The notes under the pieces were generated by a model. The model saw nothing but the letters and a program-made list of their open reading frames with translations. It made no database searches and was not told the origin of the DNA. A DNA stretch of 64,000 bases from Zongyangia hominis (lineage in GTDB: Bacteria; Bacillota; Clostridia; Oscillospirales; Ruminococcaceae), in NCBI RefSeq assembly GCF_014385095.1, contig NZ_JACRTC010000003.1, forward strand, positions 124,001 through 188,000. The letters are read 5' to 3'. The position numbers were made by a program, and so were the translations under genes. Shown piece after piece: positions 53,557 to 62,312 of this stretch. Numbering within the stretch: the first letter of the stretch is position 1; each line of letters starts with the position of its first letter.

Positions 53557-53623
53557 TAGCCCAGGGCAGATGGGTAATAACGGCCGCGCAGGTCATACGC
53601 GCCTTGCGCTCCCCTGGAGGCGC

Positions 53624-53655
53624 AAAAAAACAGCCGCTTTAAGCGGCTGTTTTTA
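53624..53655. terminator. Bidirectional terminator next to the methyltransferase gene
   Basis: Palindrome ACAGCCGCTT (53630-53639) / AAGCGGCTGT (53641-53650) flanked by A and T runs; the 3' T-run reaches the stop codon of the minus-strand methyltransferase gene. Confidence 0.82.
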
Positions 53656-54225
53656 CTTTACCCCGCGCACGAGGTACATTTCTTCGTTGTCGATACGCTC
53701 CGTCACGGTGAAGAGAGGCTCCATCAGGCTTTGAAGACGGGAAGCCTCCATGAGCCCCATGGATATTTCGCTGGCGCTGCCGCCGTGGACGGCGTTGATC
53801 TGGGCCCGGGACTGGGAGTGGGCCACCACCAGCCGTCCGCCGGGGGAGAGAAGCTCCCACGCCTTTTGGATGAGCCGTTCCGGCTCGAGAAAATGGGGAA
53901 AGGCGCTATAAACGATGCACACGTCAAAAGTTTCCCCACGAAGCTCCAGCACGTCGCCGCACAGGAAGCGGACCCCTTCCGGGTGCTTCTCCCTGGCCCG
54001 GGCGATCATCTGGGGGGAGAGGTCGATGGCGGTGACGGCGGCGGGGTTCCGCTCGCGCAGGTAGGGGGCCAGCACCCCGGTGCCGCAGGCGATGTCCAAC
54101 ACCCGGTCGGTGGGCGCGATGGCGCAGGCGTCCAAGATGCGGTGGATTTTCTCCTGGTCGTGGGAGCACATTTGGTCCCAACGGGGGGCCAGCGCGTCGA
54201 AATAGGCCTGGATTTTATTTTCCAA
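53653..54225 (-). CDS. SAM-dependent methyltransferase (UbiE-like)
   Basis: 190 residues. Motif I VLDIACGTGVLAPYL, acidic residue AIDLSPQMIARA, VRFLCGDVLEL (motif II), VYSAFPHFLEPERLIQKAWELLSPGGRLVVAHS. A generic class I methyltransferase of the ubiE type; the substrate is not readable. The start is TTG at 54225, inside the 3' end of the ECF gene (11-nt overlap), so the two are probably translationally coupled and may act on the same vitamin or cofactor. Confidence 0.85.
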   Translation of the reverse strand: MENKIQAYFDALAPRWDQMCSHDQEKIHRILDACAIAPTDRVLDIACGTGVLAPYLRERNPAAVTAIDLSPQMIARAREKHPEGVRFLCGDVLELRGETFDVCIVYSAFPHFLEPERLIQKAWELLSPGGRLVVAHSQSRAQINAVHGGSASEISMGLMEASRLQSLMEPLFTVTERIDNEEMYLVRGVK

Positions 54226-54736
54226 GGTCGGTCAGCCCCGCTTTCTTCATGACGATCAGGATGAGGGGGACCAGGATGAGCTGGATGATGATGCCGGGCA
54301 GGGCGGTGACAAAGGCGCTGCTCAAAAAGACGTTCAGGGTGTAGCTTTTCCCGGCCAGGCCCAGCAGGACCAAGTTGGCGCAGCCGGACACGGCCCGCCC
54401 CACCAGCATGGAGAGGATGAGCGCCAGGTAGACATTGCACTTTTTGCGCAATAGTCCCGTCATGAGGCCGTAGGCCAGCAGCTCCAAAGCCATGGCCACC
54501 GCGGTGGGATACATGGGGGGCATGCCGGTAATCAGGGAGGAAATCAGCGGGACGACCAGGCCGCACAAAGCGCCGAACTGGGGGCCGCAGAGAAATCCGC
54601 ACAGCAGCACGGGGATGTGCATGGGGAGAAAGATGCCGCCGGAAATCTGGAAGGTATGGAAAACCATGGGGATGAGGATGCCCAGTGCCAGCATGAGCGC
54701 GGCATAGGTCAGCCGTCGGGTGGTATTTTGTTGCAT
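54215..54736 (-). CDS. ECF transporter S component
   Basis: 173 residues, six helices. N-terminus TRRLTYAALMLALGILIPM carries the ECF S-component signature, followed by FLPMHIPVLLCGFLCGPQFGALCGLVVPLISSLITGMPPMYPTAVAMALELLAYG. S components bind one vitamin or precursor with high affinity and deliver it to a shared EcfAAT module (not in the window). Substrate not identified; no known vitamin riboswitch is visible in the 5' leader. ATG at 54736, GGAGAGG upstream. Overlaps the methyltransferase gene. Confidence 0.85.
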   Translation of the reverse strand: MQQNTTRRLTYAALMLALGILIPMVFHTFQISGGIFLPMHIPVLLCGFLCGPQFGALCGLVVPLISSLITGMPPMYPTAVAMALELLAYGLMTGLLRKKCNVYLALILSMLVGRAVSGCANLVLLGLAGKSYTLNVFLSSAFVTALPGIIIQLILVPLILIVMKKAGLTDLGK

Positions 54737-54798
54737 GATAAGACCTCTCCTTTTTCTCTTTCGGGGCGATGGGCTGCATAAAACACGTTCCTTTGGCA

Positions 54799-54827
54799 AT
54801 TATAACCTGTGTAGGAAAATCCGTCAA
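54799..54827 (-). promoter_or_regulatory. Sigma-A promoter of the ECF-methyltransferase operon
   Basis: Minus strand TTGACG (54822-54827), 17-nt spacer, TATAAT (54799-54804); leader of about 60 nt. Confidence 0.82.
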
Positions 54828-54884
54828 TTTTTCTGGACAAACAAAGCGCCGGACCGGGCGCGAGAGGAAAGGAAACGTGATGAA

Positions 54885-55427
54885 ATGGAACTGAAAGACA
54901 GCAGAACTTATGCGAATCTTCTGGCGGCCTTCGCCGGGGAGTCCCAGGCCAGATGCAAGTATCAGATGTTTGGCAAAAAGGCCAAAAAGGACGGCTACGA
55001 GCAGATTGGCGCCCTGTTTGAGGAGACCTCCGGCAACGAGTACGCCCACGCCTACCAGTGGTTAAAATATATCCACGGCGGCGAGCTGCCCGACACCCAG
55101 ACCAATCTGGAGGAAGCGGCCCAGGGGGAAAACTACGAGTGGACCACCATGTACAAGGAGTTTGCCGAAGTGGCCAAGGAAGAGGGCTTCACCGAAATCG
55201 CCACCAAGTTTGAGCTGGTGGCCCAGATCGAGGCCGAGCACGAAAAGCGCTACAATCAGCTCAAGCAGAACGTCCAGGACCAGAAGGTCTTCAAGAAGGA
55301 CGACGGCCAAACCGTCTGGATTTGCCGTTTCTGCGGCAGGGAGCACACCGGCCCCGAGGCGCCCGCCGTCTGCCCTGTGTGCAAGCACCCCCAGAGCTAC
55401 TTCCAGGTCAAAGCCACCAATTATTAA
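54885..55427 (+). CDS. rbr: Rubrerythrin
   Basis: 180 residues. The di-iron four-helix domain has FAGESQARCKYQMFGKKA, LFEETSGNEYAHA and LVAQIEAEHEKRYNQL; the C-terminal rubredoxin-like domain has CRFCGREHTGPEAPAVCPVCKHPQSYF (CxxC pairs). It reduces peroxide in anaerobes, protecting against oxidative stress. ATG at 54885; an upstream in-frame start would add a divergent leader and is not supported. Monocistronic, with a strong terminator. Confidence 0.95.
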   Translation: MELKDSRTYANLLAAFAGESQARCKYQMFGKKAKKDGYEQIGALFEETSGNEYAHAYQWLKYIHGGELPDTQTNLEEAAQGENYEWTTMYKEFAEVAKEEGFTEIATKFELVAQIEAEHEKRYNQLKQNVQDQKVFKKDDGQTVWICRFCGREHTGPEAPAVCPVCKHPQSYFQVKATNY

Positions 55428-55743
55428 GTTGCATCCCCAAAAAGCGGTCAAAAAAGCGTGCGGAAACATCCGCACGCTTTTTTTGTGCTTTCGGTGCTAT
55501 GGAAGGAAAGCCGTCCGCGCGATTACCGGAGAGAATGCCGGCCCTTGCCGGTGCGGGATACCGCGGCACCTACCGGGGCGGGTATGACGCGCTTTCGGGT
55601 ACAAGCTGAAACAGTGTTGCGACACCTGCGGCATCTGCCGGTGCGGGACAACGCGCCTTGGGCTTCCGTCCGCTCCACTGCTGCGTTGCCCGTACTTAGG
55701 TTATGGATGCATCACAGCGCGGTATGGAAGCGGCAACTTGCCG
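55428..55743. repeat. Intergenic region with modules of the 62-nt repeat family
   Basis: 316 nt. After the rubrerythrin terminator, two modules resemble the reverse complement of the array at 29847-30120: CTTGCCGGTGCGGG near 55543 and CTGCCGGTGCGGG plus CGCGCCTTG near 55637. Also CGGCACCTACCGGGGCGGG in between. No gene seen. ychF ends at its right border. Confidence 0.55.
55450..55487 (+). terminator. Intrinsic terminator of rubrerythrin
   Basis: Stem AAAAAAGCGTGCGGA (55450-55464) / TCCGCACGCTTTTTT (55469-55483), AACA loop, then T-run to 55485. Confidence 0.88.
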
Positions 55744-56838
55744 TTAGACGTTGAAGCGGAAAAGGACCACGTCGCCGTCCTGCATGACGTACTCCTTGCC
55801 CTCGCTGCGCACGAGGCCCTTTTCCTTGGCCGCCGCCATGGAGCCGCAAGACACCAGGTCGTCGAAGGCCACCACCTCGGCGCGGATGAAGCCCTTTTCA
55901 AAGTCGGAGTGGATTTTGCCCGCCGCCTGGGGGGCTTTGGTGCCTTTTTCAATGGTCCAGGCACGGACCTCCGGCTTGCCGGCGGTCAGATAGGAGATGA
56001 GGCCCAAAAGGCTGTAACACTCCTGGATGAGCCGGTCGAGTCCCGACTGGGTCAGCCCCAGCTCGGAGAGGAACATGGCTTTGTCGTCGGGCTCCATGTC
56101 GGAAATTTCTTCCTCGATGCTCGCACAGATGGGAAGAACCCCCGCGCCCTCTTCCTCGGCGATCTTTTTCACCTGAGCAAAATATGCCTGCTTGTCCAGC
56201 CCCTTGACAAAGTCGTCTTCGGAGAGGTTGGCCGCGTAGATCACCGGCTTATTGGAGAGCAGGGGCACGGTGTCGATAAGCGCCCGCTCCTCCTCGTCGC
56301 AGACAAAGCCCCGGGCGGATTTTCCCTCCTCCAAATGGGCTTTGAGGCGCTGGAAGAGCTCGGCCTCTGCGGCGTATTTTTTGTCCGCCTTGGCCATCTT
56401 CAGGGCCTTATCGATGCGCCGGTCCACCAGCTCGATATCGGAGAAGATCAGTTCCAAGTTGATGGTCTCGATGTCCCGGGCCGGGCCGATCTCCCCGTCG
56501 ACGTGGATGATCTCCGTGCTCTCAAAGCAGCGCACCACGTGGACGACGGCGTCCACCTCCCGGATATTGGAGAGGAATTTGTTGCCCAGCCCCTCCCCCT
56601 TGGAGGCGCCCTTCACTAGCCCCGCGATGTCCACAAACTCGATGACAGCAGGGGTATATTTATCCGGATGATACATTTCGGCCAGCACGTCCAGACGCTT
56701 GTCCGGCACAGCCACCACGCCCACGTTGGGTTCAATGGTGCAAAAGGGATAGTTGGCGGATTCCGCACCGGCGTTGGTGATGGCGTTAAACAGGGTGCTC
56801 TTTCCCACGTTGGGAAGGCCGACGATACCTAGCTTCAT
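55744..56838 (-). CDS. ychF: Redox-regulated ATPase YchF
   Basis: 364 residues. GTPase/ATPase motifs: P-loop GLPNVGKST at residues 7-15, SANYPFCTIEPNVGV, DIAGLVKGASKGEGLGNKFL (switch II), and a NYAANLSEDD-type ATP-specificity region (NKPVIYAANLSED); C-terminal TGS-like domain. YchF (OLA1 family) prefers ATP to GTP, binds ribosomes and is linked to oxidative stress. ATG at 56838, GGAG 8 nt upstream. Own promoter; a 10-bp hairpin (56881-56905) lies in the leader. Confidence 0.96.
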   Translation of the reverse strand: MKLGIVGLPNVGKSTLFNAITNAGAESANYPFCTIEPNVGVVAVPDKRLDVLAEMYHPDKYTPAVIEFVDIAGLVKGASKGEGLGNKFLSNIREVDAVVHVVRCFESTEIIHVDGEIGPARDIETINLELIFSDIELVDRRIDKALKMAKADKKYAAEAELFQRLKAHLEEGKSARGFVCDEEERALIDTVPLLSNKPVIYAANLSEDDFVKGLDKQAYFAQVKKIAEEEGAGVLPICASIEEEISDMEPDDKAMFLSELGLTQSGLDRLIQECYSLLGLISYLTAGKPEVRAWTIEKGTKAPQAAGKIHSDFEKGFIRAEVVAFDDLVSCGSMAAAKEKGLVRSEGKEYVMQDGDVVLFRFNV

Positions 56839-56880
56839 AAGTGATACTCCATTCTCTGTGATAGATTGCGCAGATAGCTT

Positions 56881-56905
56881 CAGACGCCCGAAAAGCGGGC
56901 GTCTG
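56881..56905 (-). other. Hairpin in the ychF leader
   Basis: CAGACGCCCG (56881-56890) / CGGGCGTCTG (56896-56905), loop AAAAG. It lies between the promoter and the start codon and has no T-run in either direction that would make it a terminator. Confidence 0.6.
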
Positions 56906-56919
56906 CTCAAAACATTACC

Positions 56920-56948
56920 ATTATACCCATATTTTCCGCGGCGGGCAA
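56920..56948 (-). promoter_or_regulatory. Sigma-A promoter of ychF
   Basis: Minus strand TTGCCC (56943-56948), 17-nt spacer, TATAAT (56920-56925). Confidence 0.72.
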
Positions 56949-57096
56949 GGGGCTGTTCATCCGAAATCGGGGATTCTTTAAAAAATTATTCACTATTCAG
57001 GGGCTTTTTATTGTATAATAGGAATATCGGTTGATTGGAGAGCCAAGGAGTATCAAAAACCATGAATCATAACGAAACGATACGGGGGTTACAACC

Positions 57097-57789
57097 ATGT
57101 CCATGGGCAAAGTGTTAGTATGCGATGACGATAAAAATATCAGCGAGCTGCTCAGACTCTATCTGGAAAAAGAAGGATACGAGGTGGCAATCGCGGGCGA
57201 CGGCACCCAGGCCATCGCCAAATTTAACGCCGAGAGCCCGGATATGGTGCTCTTGGACATCATGATGCCGGGTTTGGACGGCTGGCAGGTCTGCCGGGAG
57301 ATCCGGAAGAAATCTAGCTGCCCCATCATCATGATCACGGCCAAGGGCGAAACCTTCGACAAGGTGCTGGGCCTGGAGCTGGGCGCCGACGACTATGTGG
57401 TCAAGCCCTTCGACAATAAGGAGATCATCGCCCGGATCAAAGCGGTCATGCGCCGCACCGGGAAAAACGCCGCCGAGGGCGACGTCAAGGAGGTCCGCTA
57501 CGACAAGCTCATCGTCAACATGACCAAATATGAACTCAAGGTGGACGGCAAGACGGTGGACACCCCGCCCAAGGAATTGGAGCTTCTCTACCACCTTGCC
57601 AGCAACCCCAACCGGGTCTATACCCGGGACCAGCTCCTCGACGAGGTGTGGGGATTTGAGTATTACGGCGATTCCAGAACGGTGGACGTGCACATCAAAC
57701 GTCTGCGGGAAAAGCTGGAAAGGGTCTCCGACCAGTGGTCTCTCAAGACCGTCTGGGGCGTGGGCTACAAGTTTGAAGTAAAAGAATAA
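57097..57789 (+). CDS. OmpR/PhoB-family response regulator
   Basis: 230 residues. Receiver domain: CDDDKNISELL (acidic pocket), phospho-acceptor Asp in MVLLDIMMPGLDGWQ, MITAKGE (Thr), and KPF (Lys). C-terminal winged helix ends GDSRTVDVHIKRLREKLERV...WGVGYKFE. It is followed by its histidine kinase (101 nt) and an HtrA protease, so the set probably responds to envelope stress; the stimulus is not known. ATG at 57097, alternative ATG at 57103. A TATAAT at 57014-57019 is a likely -10, with a poor -35. Confidence 0.93.
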   Translation: MSMGKVLVCDDDKNISELLRLYLEKEGYEVAIAGDGTQAIAKFNAESPDMVLLDIMMPGLDGWQVCREIRKKSSCPIIMITAKGETFDKVLGLELGADDYVVKPFDNKEIIARIKAVMRRTGKNAAEGDVKEVRYDKLIVNMTKYELKVDGKTVDTPPKELELLYHLASNPNRVYTRDQLLDEVWGFEYYGDSRTVDVHIKRLREKLERVSDQWSLKTVWGVGYKFEVKE

Positions 57790-57889
57790 AGCGGACAGGC
57801 TGTACCGAATTCTGGTGCAGCCCTTCGTCTGTGAGGGTGAGCCGCGCGCCTCCAAGCGGGGGCAGGCGCGGGACAAGGGAGGAAAGACT

Positions 57890-59347
57890 GTGCAAAGAAG
57901 CGTATTTACCCGCTATTTTACGGTGTGCGCCATCATCATTTTGATGAGCGTTACCATTCTCGGCGGCGTTTTTCTCATGTTTGCCTCCCAGAATTTTCGC
58001 AATGAAAAACTGGATATGCTCTATCAAAACGCCACCCACGCGGCGGACATCACCATGAGTAACTACGAGAGCAACGGCTACCAGTTCATCAGCCAGTCCG
58101 CCATACTCCAAGGCTTTCAGATGATGGGGGAAGCCATTGGCGCGGAGTTCTTCCTCACCGATCTCAACGGCAAGACTCTGGTCTGCACTGAGGAGGACGC
58201 CTGCCAGCACGCCAACTATCTGATGGCCGAAAGTATCATGACCCAGCTCAGAGCGGGCAATTCCTATACCGAGGTGGGCAAGCTGGGCGGCATCTATCAA
58301 AGCCAGTATTACACGGTGGCGGTGCCGCTGTTGGCGGACACCCAGGTGGTGGGCGCCATTTTCGTTTCCACCTCGGCCCAGAGCCTCCACGCCTTCCTCA
58401 TGACCACCCTCAAGATGTTCGTGGTCAGCGCTTTGGCCGTGCTCATCATCGCCTTTGTGATCATCTACTTTGTCACCAAGCGCATGACCCAGCCGCTGGC
58501 CCAGATGTCCCAGGCCACCCGCAGCTTTGCCAAGGGCGACTTTACCGCCCGGGTTCCGGTGGCCGGTTACGACGAGATTGCCCAGCTGGCCATCGCGTTT
58601 AACAATATGGCAAACTCCCTGGCCCTGACCGAGTCCACCCGCCGTTCCTTTGTGGCCAATGTCTCCCACGAGCTGAAAACCCCCATGACCACCATCGGCG
58701 GCTTTGTCGACGGCATTTTGGACGGTACTATCCCTGAGGAAAAGCACAAATACTACCTGCGCATCGTCTCCGACGAGGTCAAGCGCCTTTCGAGGATGGT
58801 CCGCTCCATGCTCAACATCTCCCGCATTGAGGCCGGGGAGACCACCATCAACGCCACCGACTTTGACATCAACGCCGTCATCTGCCAGACGGTCTTTAAC
58901 TTAGAACAGCAGATTGAAGCGAAGCACGTGGACGTGCGGGGACTGGATAGCCCCCGCATCCTGGTGAGCGCCGACGAGGACCTCATCTATCAGGTGGTCT
59001 ATAACCTCATCGACAACGCGGTGAAATTTGTCAACGAGGGCGGTTATATCGAGCTGAGCTACGAAGTGGCGGGCAGCCTGACCTACATCGCCGTGCGCAA
59101 TTCGGGCGCCGGCATCCCCAAGGAGGAGATCCCCCACGTCTTCGACCGGTTTTATAAGTCCGACCGGTCCCGGGGCCTGGACAAAAACGGGGTGGGCCTG
59201 GGACTGCATATTGTGCGCTCGATTATAAATCTCCATGCCGGAGATATACTAGTCAGGAGTGTGGAAGGGGAATATTCCGAATTTGTCTTCTCTCTCCCCA
59301 CCGGTTCGGCGGCAAAATTCAAAAAAAATGAGCCCAAAGAGAAATGA
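57890..59347 (+). CDS. Sensor histidine kinase
   Basis: 485 residues: transmembrane helix 1 (~8-32), an extracellular sensor domain (~33-170, YQFISQSAILQGFQMMG...), helix 2 (~174-197), HAMP (~198-250), HisKA with phospho-His260 in NVSHELKTPMTT, and HATPase_c with DNAVKF (N box) and DKNGVGLGLHIV (G boxes). All catalytic boxes look intact. The GTG at 57890 is preferred: GGGAGG is 8 nt upstream, whereas the longer form would add ~25 residues. It pairs with the response regulator just upstream. Confidence 0.92.
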   Translation: MQRSVFTRYFTVCAIIILMSVTILGGVFLMFASQNFRNEKLDMLYQNATHAADITMSNYESNGYQFISQSAILQGFQMMGEAIGAEFFLTDLNGKTLVCTEEDACQHANYLMAESIMTQLRAGNSYTEVGKLGGIYQSQYYTVAVPLLADTQVVGAIFVSTSAQSLHAFLMTTLKMFVVSALAVLIIAFVIIYFVTKRMTQPLAQMSQATRSFAKGDFTARVPVAGYDEIAQLAIAFNNMANSLALTESTRRSFVANVSHELKTPMTTIGGFVDGILDGTIPEEKHKYYLRIVSDEVKRLSRMVRSMLNISRIEAGETTINATDFDINAVICQTVFNLEQQIEAKHVDVRGLDSPRILVSADEDLIYQVVYNLIDNAVKFVNEGGYIELSYEVAGSLTYIAVRNSGAGIPKEEIPHVFDRFYKSDRSRGLDKNGVGLGLHIVRSIINLHAGDILVRSVEGEYSEFVFSLPTGSAAKFKKNEPKEK

Positions 59348-59458
59348 TTGACCTTTTGTTTATTTTGTGTCCACAATCGCCGGTTACAATAAAGACAAAC
59401 GGGACGGCACGGGCTAACCGTCCGGAAAGAAGCGGCGAGACACGGGAGGATGAGATTG

Positions 59459-61123
59459 ATGAGCGAAATGAAATACGGCGGATACCCCGAGCGTCCTGAG
59501 GAGGAGGCGGGCTACCACTCCGGCGGGGACGACACAGGGGAAGCCGGCGCTCCGGAAGGAGCCGGCCCGGAGAAGTCCTCGGCCCCCGGCTGGGAAAACC
59601 GGGACGGGGGAGGGGACGGCGAAGCGTCCTCCTCCGGCAGTGAGGAAACCGGGTGGGTCTATGGCGGCCAGACGCCGCCTCCCCCGGGGGGCGGGAGCGC
59701 GCCGGGACAGGAAAGCGCCTGGTACGGCGGCCAGGCCCCGGGCGGCGAGAGCCAGGGCCAAGCCCCGGGCGGATACAACGCTTACAGCGGGCAAAGCGGC
59801 TATCATCAGCAGCCATACAGCGATTACCGCGCGCCGGGCGCGGCTCCAAACGGCGGCCGGCAGCGGGTGGAGCCCAACCCCTACCACTACAACTTCGACG
59901 AGTACGAGGCGGCCTCCCGCGCCCCCAAGCCGAGGAAAAACAAGGGCGTCACCGCCTTTGTTTCCATCCTGTGCGTGGTGTTTGTGCTGGCGGGGCTGTT
60001 CTTCGCGGGCCTTGGCATCTATCAGATCGTCACCAAGGACGAGAGCAAGTTCCATGGCCAGTCCGCACAGTCTCCCAGCGGCGAAAATTCATCCCCCTCC
60101 GAAAACAGCGGCCTGCAATTGCAGGACAAGCCGACGGTCAACGACGGCCAGGAGGCCGACGGTTCCCTGTCCACCGCCCAGATTCAAAAGAAGGTCCGCC
60201 CCTCGGTGGTGGGCGTCATCAAATATCAGGCGGAAAATCCGTTTGCGGCCGTGGGTGAGGGTTCGGGCATCATTATGAGCGCCGACGGCTATATCGTCAC
60301 CAACGCCCATGTGGTCAGCGGCGCCGACGAGATCGGCGTGGTGCTCTCCAACGGCGAGGATTATGTGGCCACCTTGGTGGGCATCGACAGCAAGACCGAT
60401 TTGGCGGTGCTCAAAATCGACGCGCAGAGTCTCTCCTACGCGGAGTTTGGCAACTCCGAGCAGCTCGAGGTGGGCGAAAAGGCGGTGGCCATCGGCTACC
60501 CCGGCGGCATCGAGTTCGGCGGCAGCACCACCGAGGGCATCATCTCGGGGCTCAACCGCCTGGTCAAAAGTTCCGACGGCAACTCTATGAACTACATCCA
60601 GACCGACGCGGCCATCAACCCCGGCAACTCGGGGGGCGCGCTCATCAACCGTTTCGGCCAGGTCATCGGCATCAACTCCGCCAAGATTTCCAACGTCAAC
60701 TATGAGGGTATCGGCTTCGCCATCCCCATCAATGAGGCAAAGCCCATCATCGACGAGCTCAAGAGAAACGGCCGGGTCACCGGCCGGGTCAAGATCGGCA
60801 TCACCATCCAGCCGGTCACCGAGGCCCTTTCCAAGCTTAATGAGGTGCCCCAGGGCGTGCGGATTATCTCCATCGACCCGGACAGCGACGCGGCGGCCAA
60901 GAATTTGGCCGTGGGCGACATCATTACCAAGATAAACGACAAGGAGATTCTTAAAAACGCCGATGTGGCCGAGGCACTCGAGGGGCTCAAACCGGGACAA
61001 TCCATCAAGATGACCATTTATCGCAAGACGGGCAGCGGTTCCCAGAAGACCTTTGAAATCAGCGTGGTCTTGCAGGAGGACATCGAAAGCGCCCTGCCCC
61101 AGACCGTTCCCACTGTGGGATAA
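59459..61123 (+). CDS. HtrA/DegP-like serine protease with PDZ domain
   Basis: 554 residues: a ~160-residue Gly/Pro/Gln-rich disordered cytoplasmic part, one transmembrane helix (~163-188), a Ser/Glu linker, a trypsin-like domain with complete triad (His in VTNAHVVSGADEIG, Asp in KTDLAVLKID, Ser in NPGNSGGALIN) and a C-terminal PDZ (ISIDPDSDAAAKNLAVGDIITKINDKE). It degrades misfolded proteins at the membrane's outer face. Start at the ATG 59459 with GGGAGG upstream. Downstream of the two-component genes, it may be a target of that system, as htrA is for CssRS and WalRK in Bacillus; inference. Confidence 0.9.
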   Translation: MSEMKYGGYPERPEEEAGYHSGGDDTGEAGAPEGAGPEKSSAPGWENRDGGGDGEASSSGSEETGWVYGGQTPPPPGGGSAPGQESAWYGGQAPGGESQGQAPGGYNAYSGQSGYHQQPYSDYRAPGAAPNGGRQRVEPNPYHYNFDEYEAASRAPKPRKNKGVTAFVSILCVVFVLAGLFFAGLGIYQIVTKDESKFHGQSAQSPSGENSSPSENSGLQLQDKPTVNDGQEADGSLSTAQIQKKVRPSVVGVIKYQAENPFAAVGEGSGIIMSADGYIVTNAHVVSGADEIGVVLSNGEDYVATLVGIDSKTDLAVLKIDAQSLSYAEFGNSEQLEVGEKAVAIGYPGGIEFGGSTTEGIISGLNRLVKSSDGNSMNYIQTDAAINPGNSGGALINRFGQVIGINSAKISNVNYEGIGFAIPINEAKPIIDELKRNGRVTGRVKIGITIQPVTEALSKLNEVPQGVRIISIDPDSDAAAKNLAVGDIITKINDKEILKNADVAEALEGLKPGQSIKMTIYRKTGSGSQKTFEISVVLQEDIESALPQTVPTVG

Positions 61124-61136
61124 GAAATAGCACCCC

Positions 61137-61175
61137 AAGCGCCGTCCAGAATTTTATTCCGGACGGCGCTTTTTT
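61137..61175 (+). terminator. Intrinsic terminator of the HtrA gene
   Basis: Stem AAGCGCCGTCC (61137-61147) / GGACGGCGCTT (61161-61171), inner GAAT/ATTC pairing, then a T-run. Confidence 0.88.
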
Positions 61176-61317
61176 GCCGGGCGGAAAGTTCTTGGACCTA
61201 CGGCTTATTTTTGGTGATCCTGCTACTTTTTGGGGCCCCGCGTTGCCCTCTTCGCTGGATTGTAGTAAGATACAATAGGAATCGGGCCGCCCGACGGCCC
61301 GCGAAGGGGGAAGAGGT

Positions 61318-62256
61318 ATGCAGCTTTCATGGGTGCTGGCACAGCAGGTGCTCGTCATGTTTTTACTGATGGCGGTGGGGTTTTTCTGCGGGAAAAAGGG
61401 GATCATCAACGAGGACGGGAGCCGGCAGCTCTCCGATTTGCTGCTCATGATCGTCATCCCCTGTCTCTCCATCAACGTCTACCAGGTGGATAAGGACCCG
61501 GCCATCGTCCGGGGGCTGCTGCTGGCCTTCGGGCTGGCCATCTTCTCCCACATCCTGGCCATCGTGGTGGCAAAGCTGTGCATCCGCAAAAAGGAAGACG
61601 TCCGCTACCGGGTGGAACGCTTTGCGGCGGTCTATTCCAACGCCGGCTTTATGGGTCTGCCCTTGGTCCAGGCCACCATGGGCAACGAGGGGGTCATCTT
61701 CGCCACCGCCTATATGGCTTGCTTTAACTTCTTCGCCTTCACGTTGGGGGAGATGGAGATGCGGGGGGAGCGCCGCCCGCCGTCCCTTAAAAAGATCATT
61801 CTCCACCCGGGAGTGTGGAGCGTGGCGCTGGGCATCCTGTTTTTCTTTTTGCAAATCCGGCTGCCCGCCCCCATCGGCCCCACCGTCAACTTTATCGCCT
61901 CCATGAATACGCCCCTGGCCATGATCGCCTGCGGCACCTTCTTAGCCGGGACCCAGCTCAAGGGGCTATGGAAGAATAAGAAGATGTACCTGGTGACGGG
62001 GCTCAGGCTCGTCGCCATCCCGCTGCTGCTCATCCTCATCTATAAGCTCACCGGCGTCATGGGCTGGTTTGCGGGCGCCGACACGGTGGTCATCATCAGC
62101 CTCATTTCCGCGGCCTGTCCCACGGCGGCCATGTGCTCCATCATGGCCCGGAAGTTCGACCTGGACGCCGCCTACGGCGGCCAGATGGTAGCGGTGACCA
62201 CCGTCTTCTCCATCGTGACCCTGCCCTTGGTGGTCATGCTGGCGCAGCTGATTTGA
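61318..62256 (+). CDS. AEC-family (auxin efflux carrier-like) transporter
   Basis: 312 residues with about ten hydrophobic helices. N-half contains VGFFCGKKGIINEDGSRQLSDLLLMIVIPCLSINVYQ; the C-half has FIASMNTPLAMIACGTFLAG, where the conserved Pro/Ala break is typical of the family, and SAACPTAAMCSIMARKFDLDAAYGGQMVAVTTVFSIVTLPL. Bacterial AEC proteins carry small carboxylates such as malate or malonate, or unknown substrates. ATG at 61318 with AAGGGGGAAGAGGT upstream. Monocistronic. Confidence 0.9.
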   Translation: MQLSWVLAQQVLVMFLLMAVGFFCGKKGIINEDGSRQLSDLLLMIVIPCLSINVYQVDKDPAIVRGLLLAFGLAIFSHILAIVVAKLCIRKKEDVRYRVERFAAVYSNAGFMGLPLVQATMGNEGVIFATAYMACFNFFAFTLGEMEMRGERRPPSLKKIILHPGVWSVALGILFFFLQIRLPAPIGPTVNFIASMNTPLAMIACGTFLAGTQLKGLWKNKKMYLVTGLRLVAIPLLLILIYKLTGVMGWFAGADTVVIISLISAACPTAAMCSIMARKFDLDAAYGGQMVAVTTVFSIVTLPLVVMLAQLI

Positions 62257-62269
62257 CACGAAGAAACAC

Positions 62270-62312
62270 AGGAGCCAAACTTTTTTTGAGAGAGAAGTTT
62301 GGCTCCTTTTTT
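62270..62312 (+). terminator. Intrinsic terminator of the AEC transporter gene
   Basis: Stem AGGAGCCAAACTT (62270-62282) / AAGTTTGGCTCCT (62295-62307), then a T-run to 62312. Confidence 0.88.

Noticed and set aside
54737..54830. Vitamin riboswitch (TPP, FMN or THF type) ahead of the ECF S-component gene
   Set aside because: The transcribed leader is only about 60 nt and shows none of the conserved cores I know.
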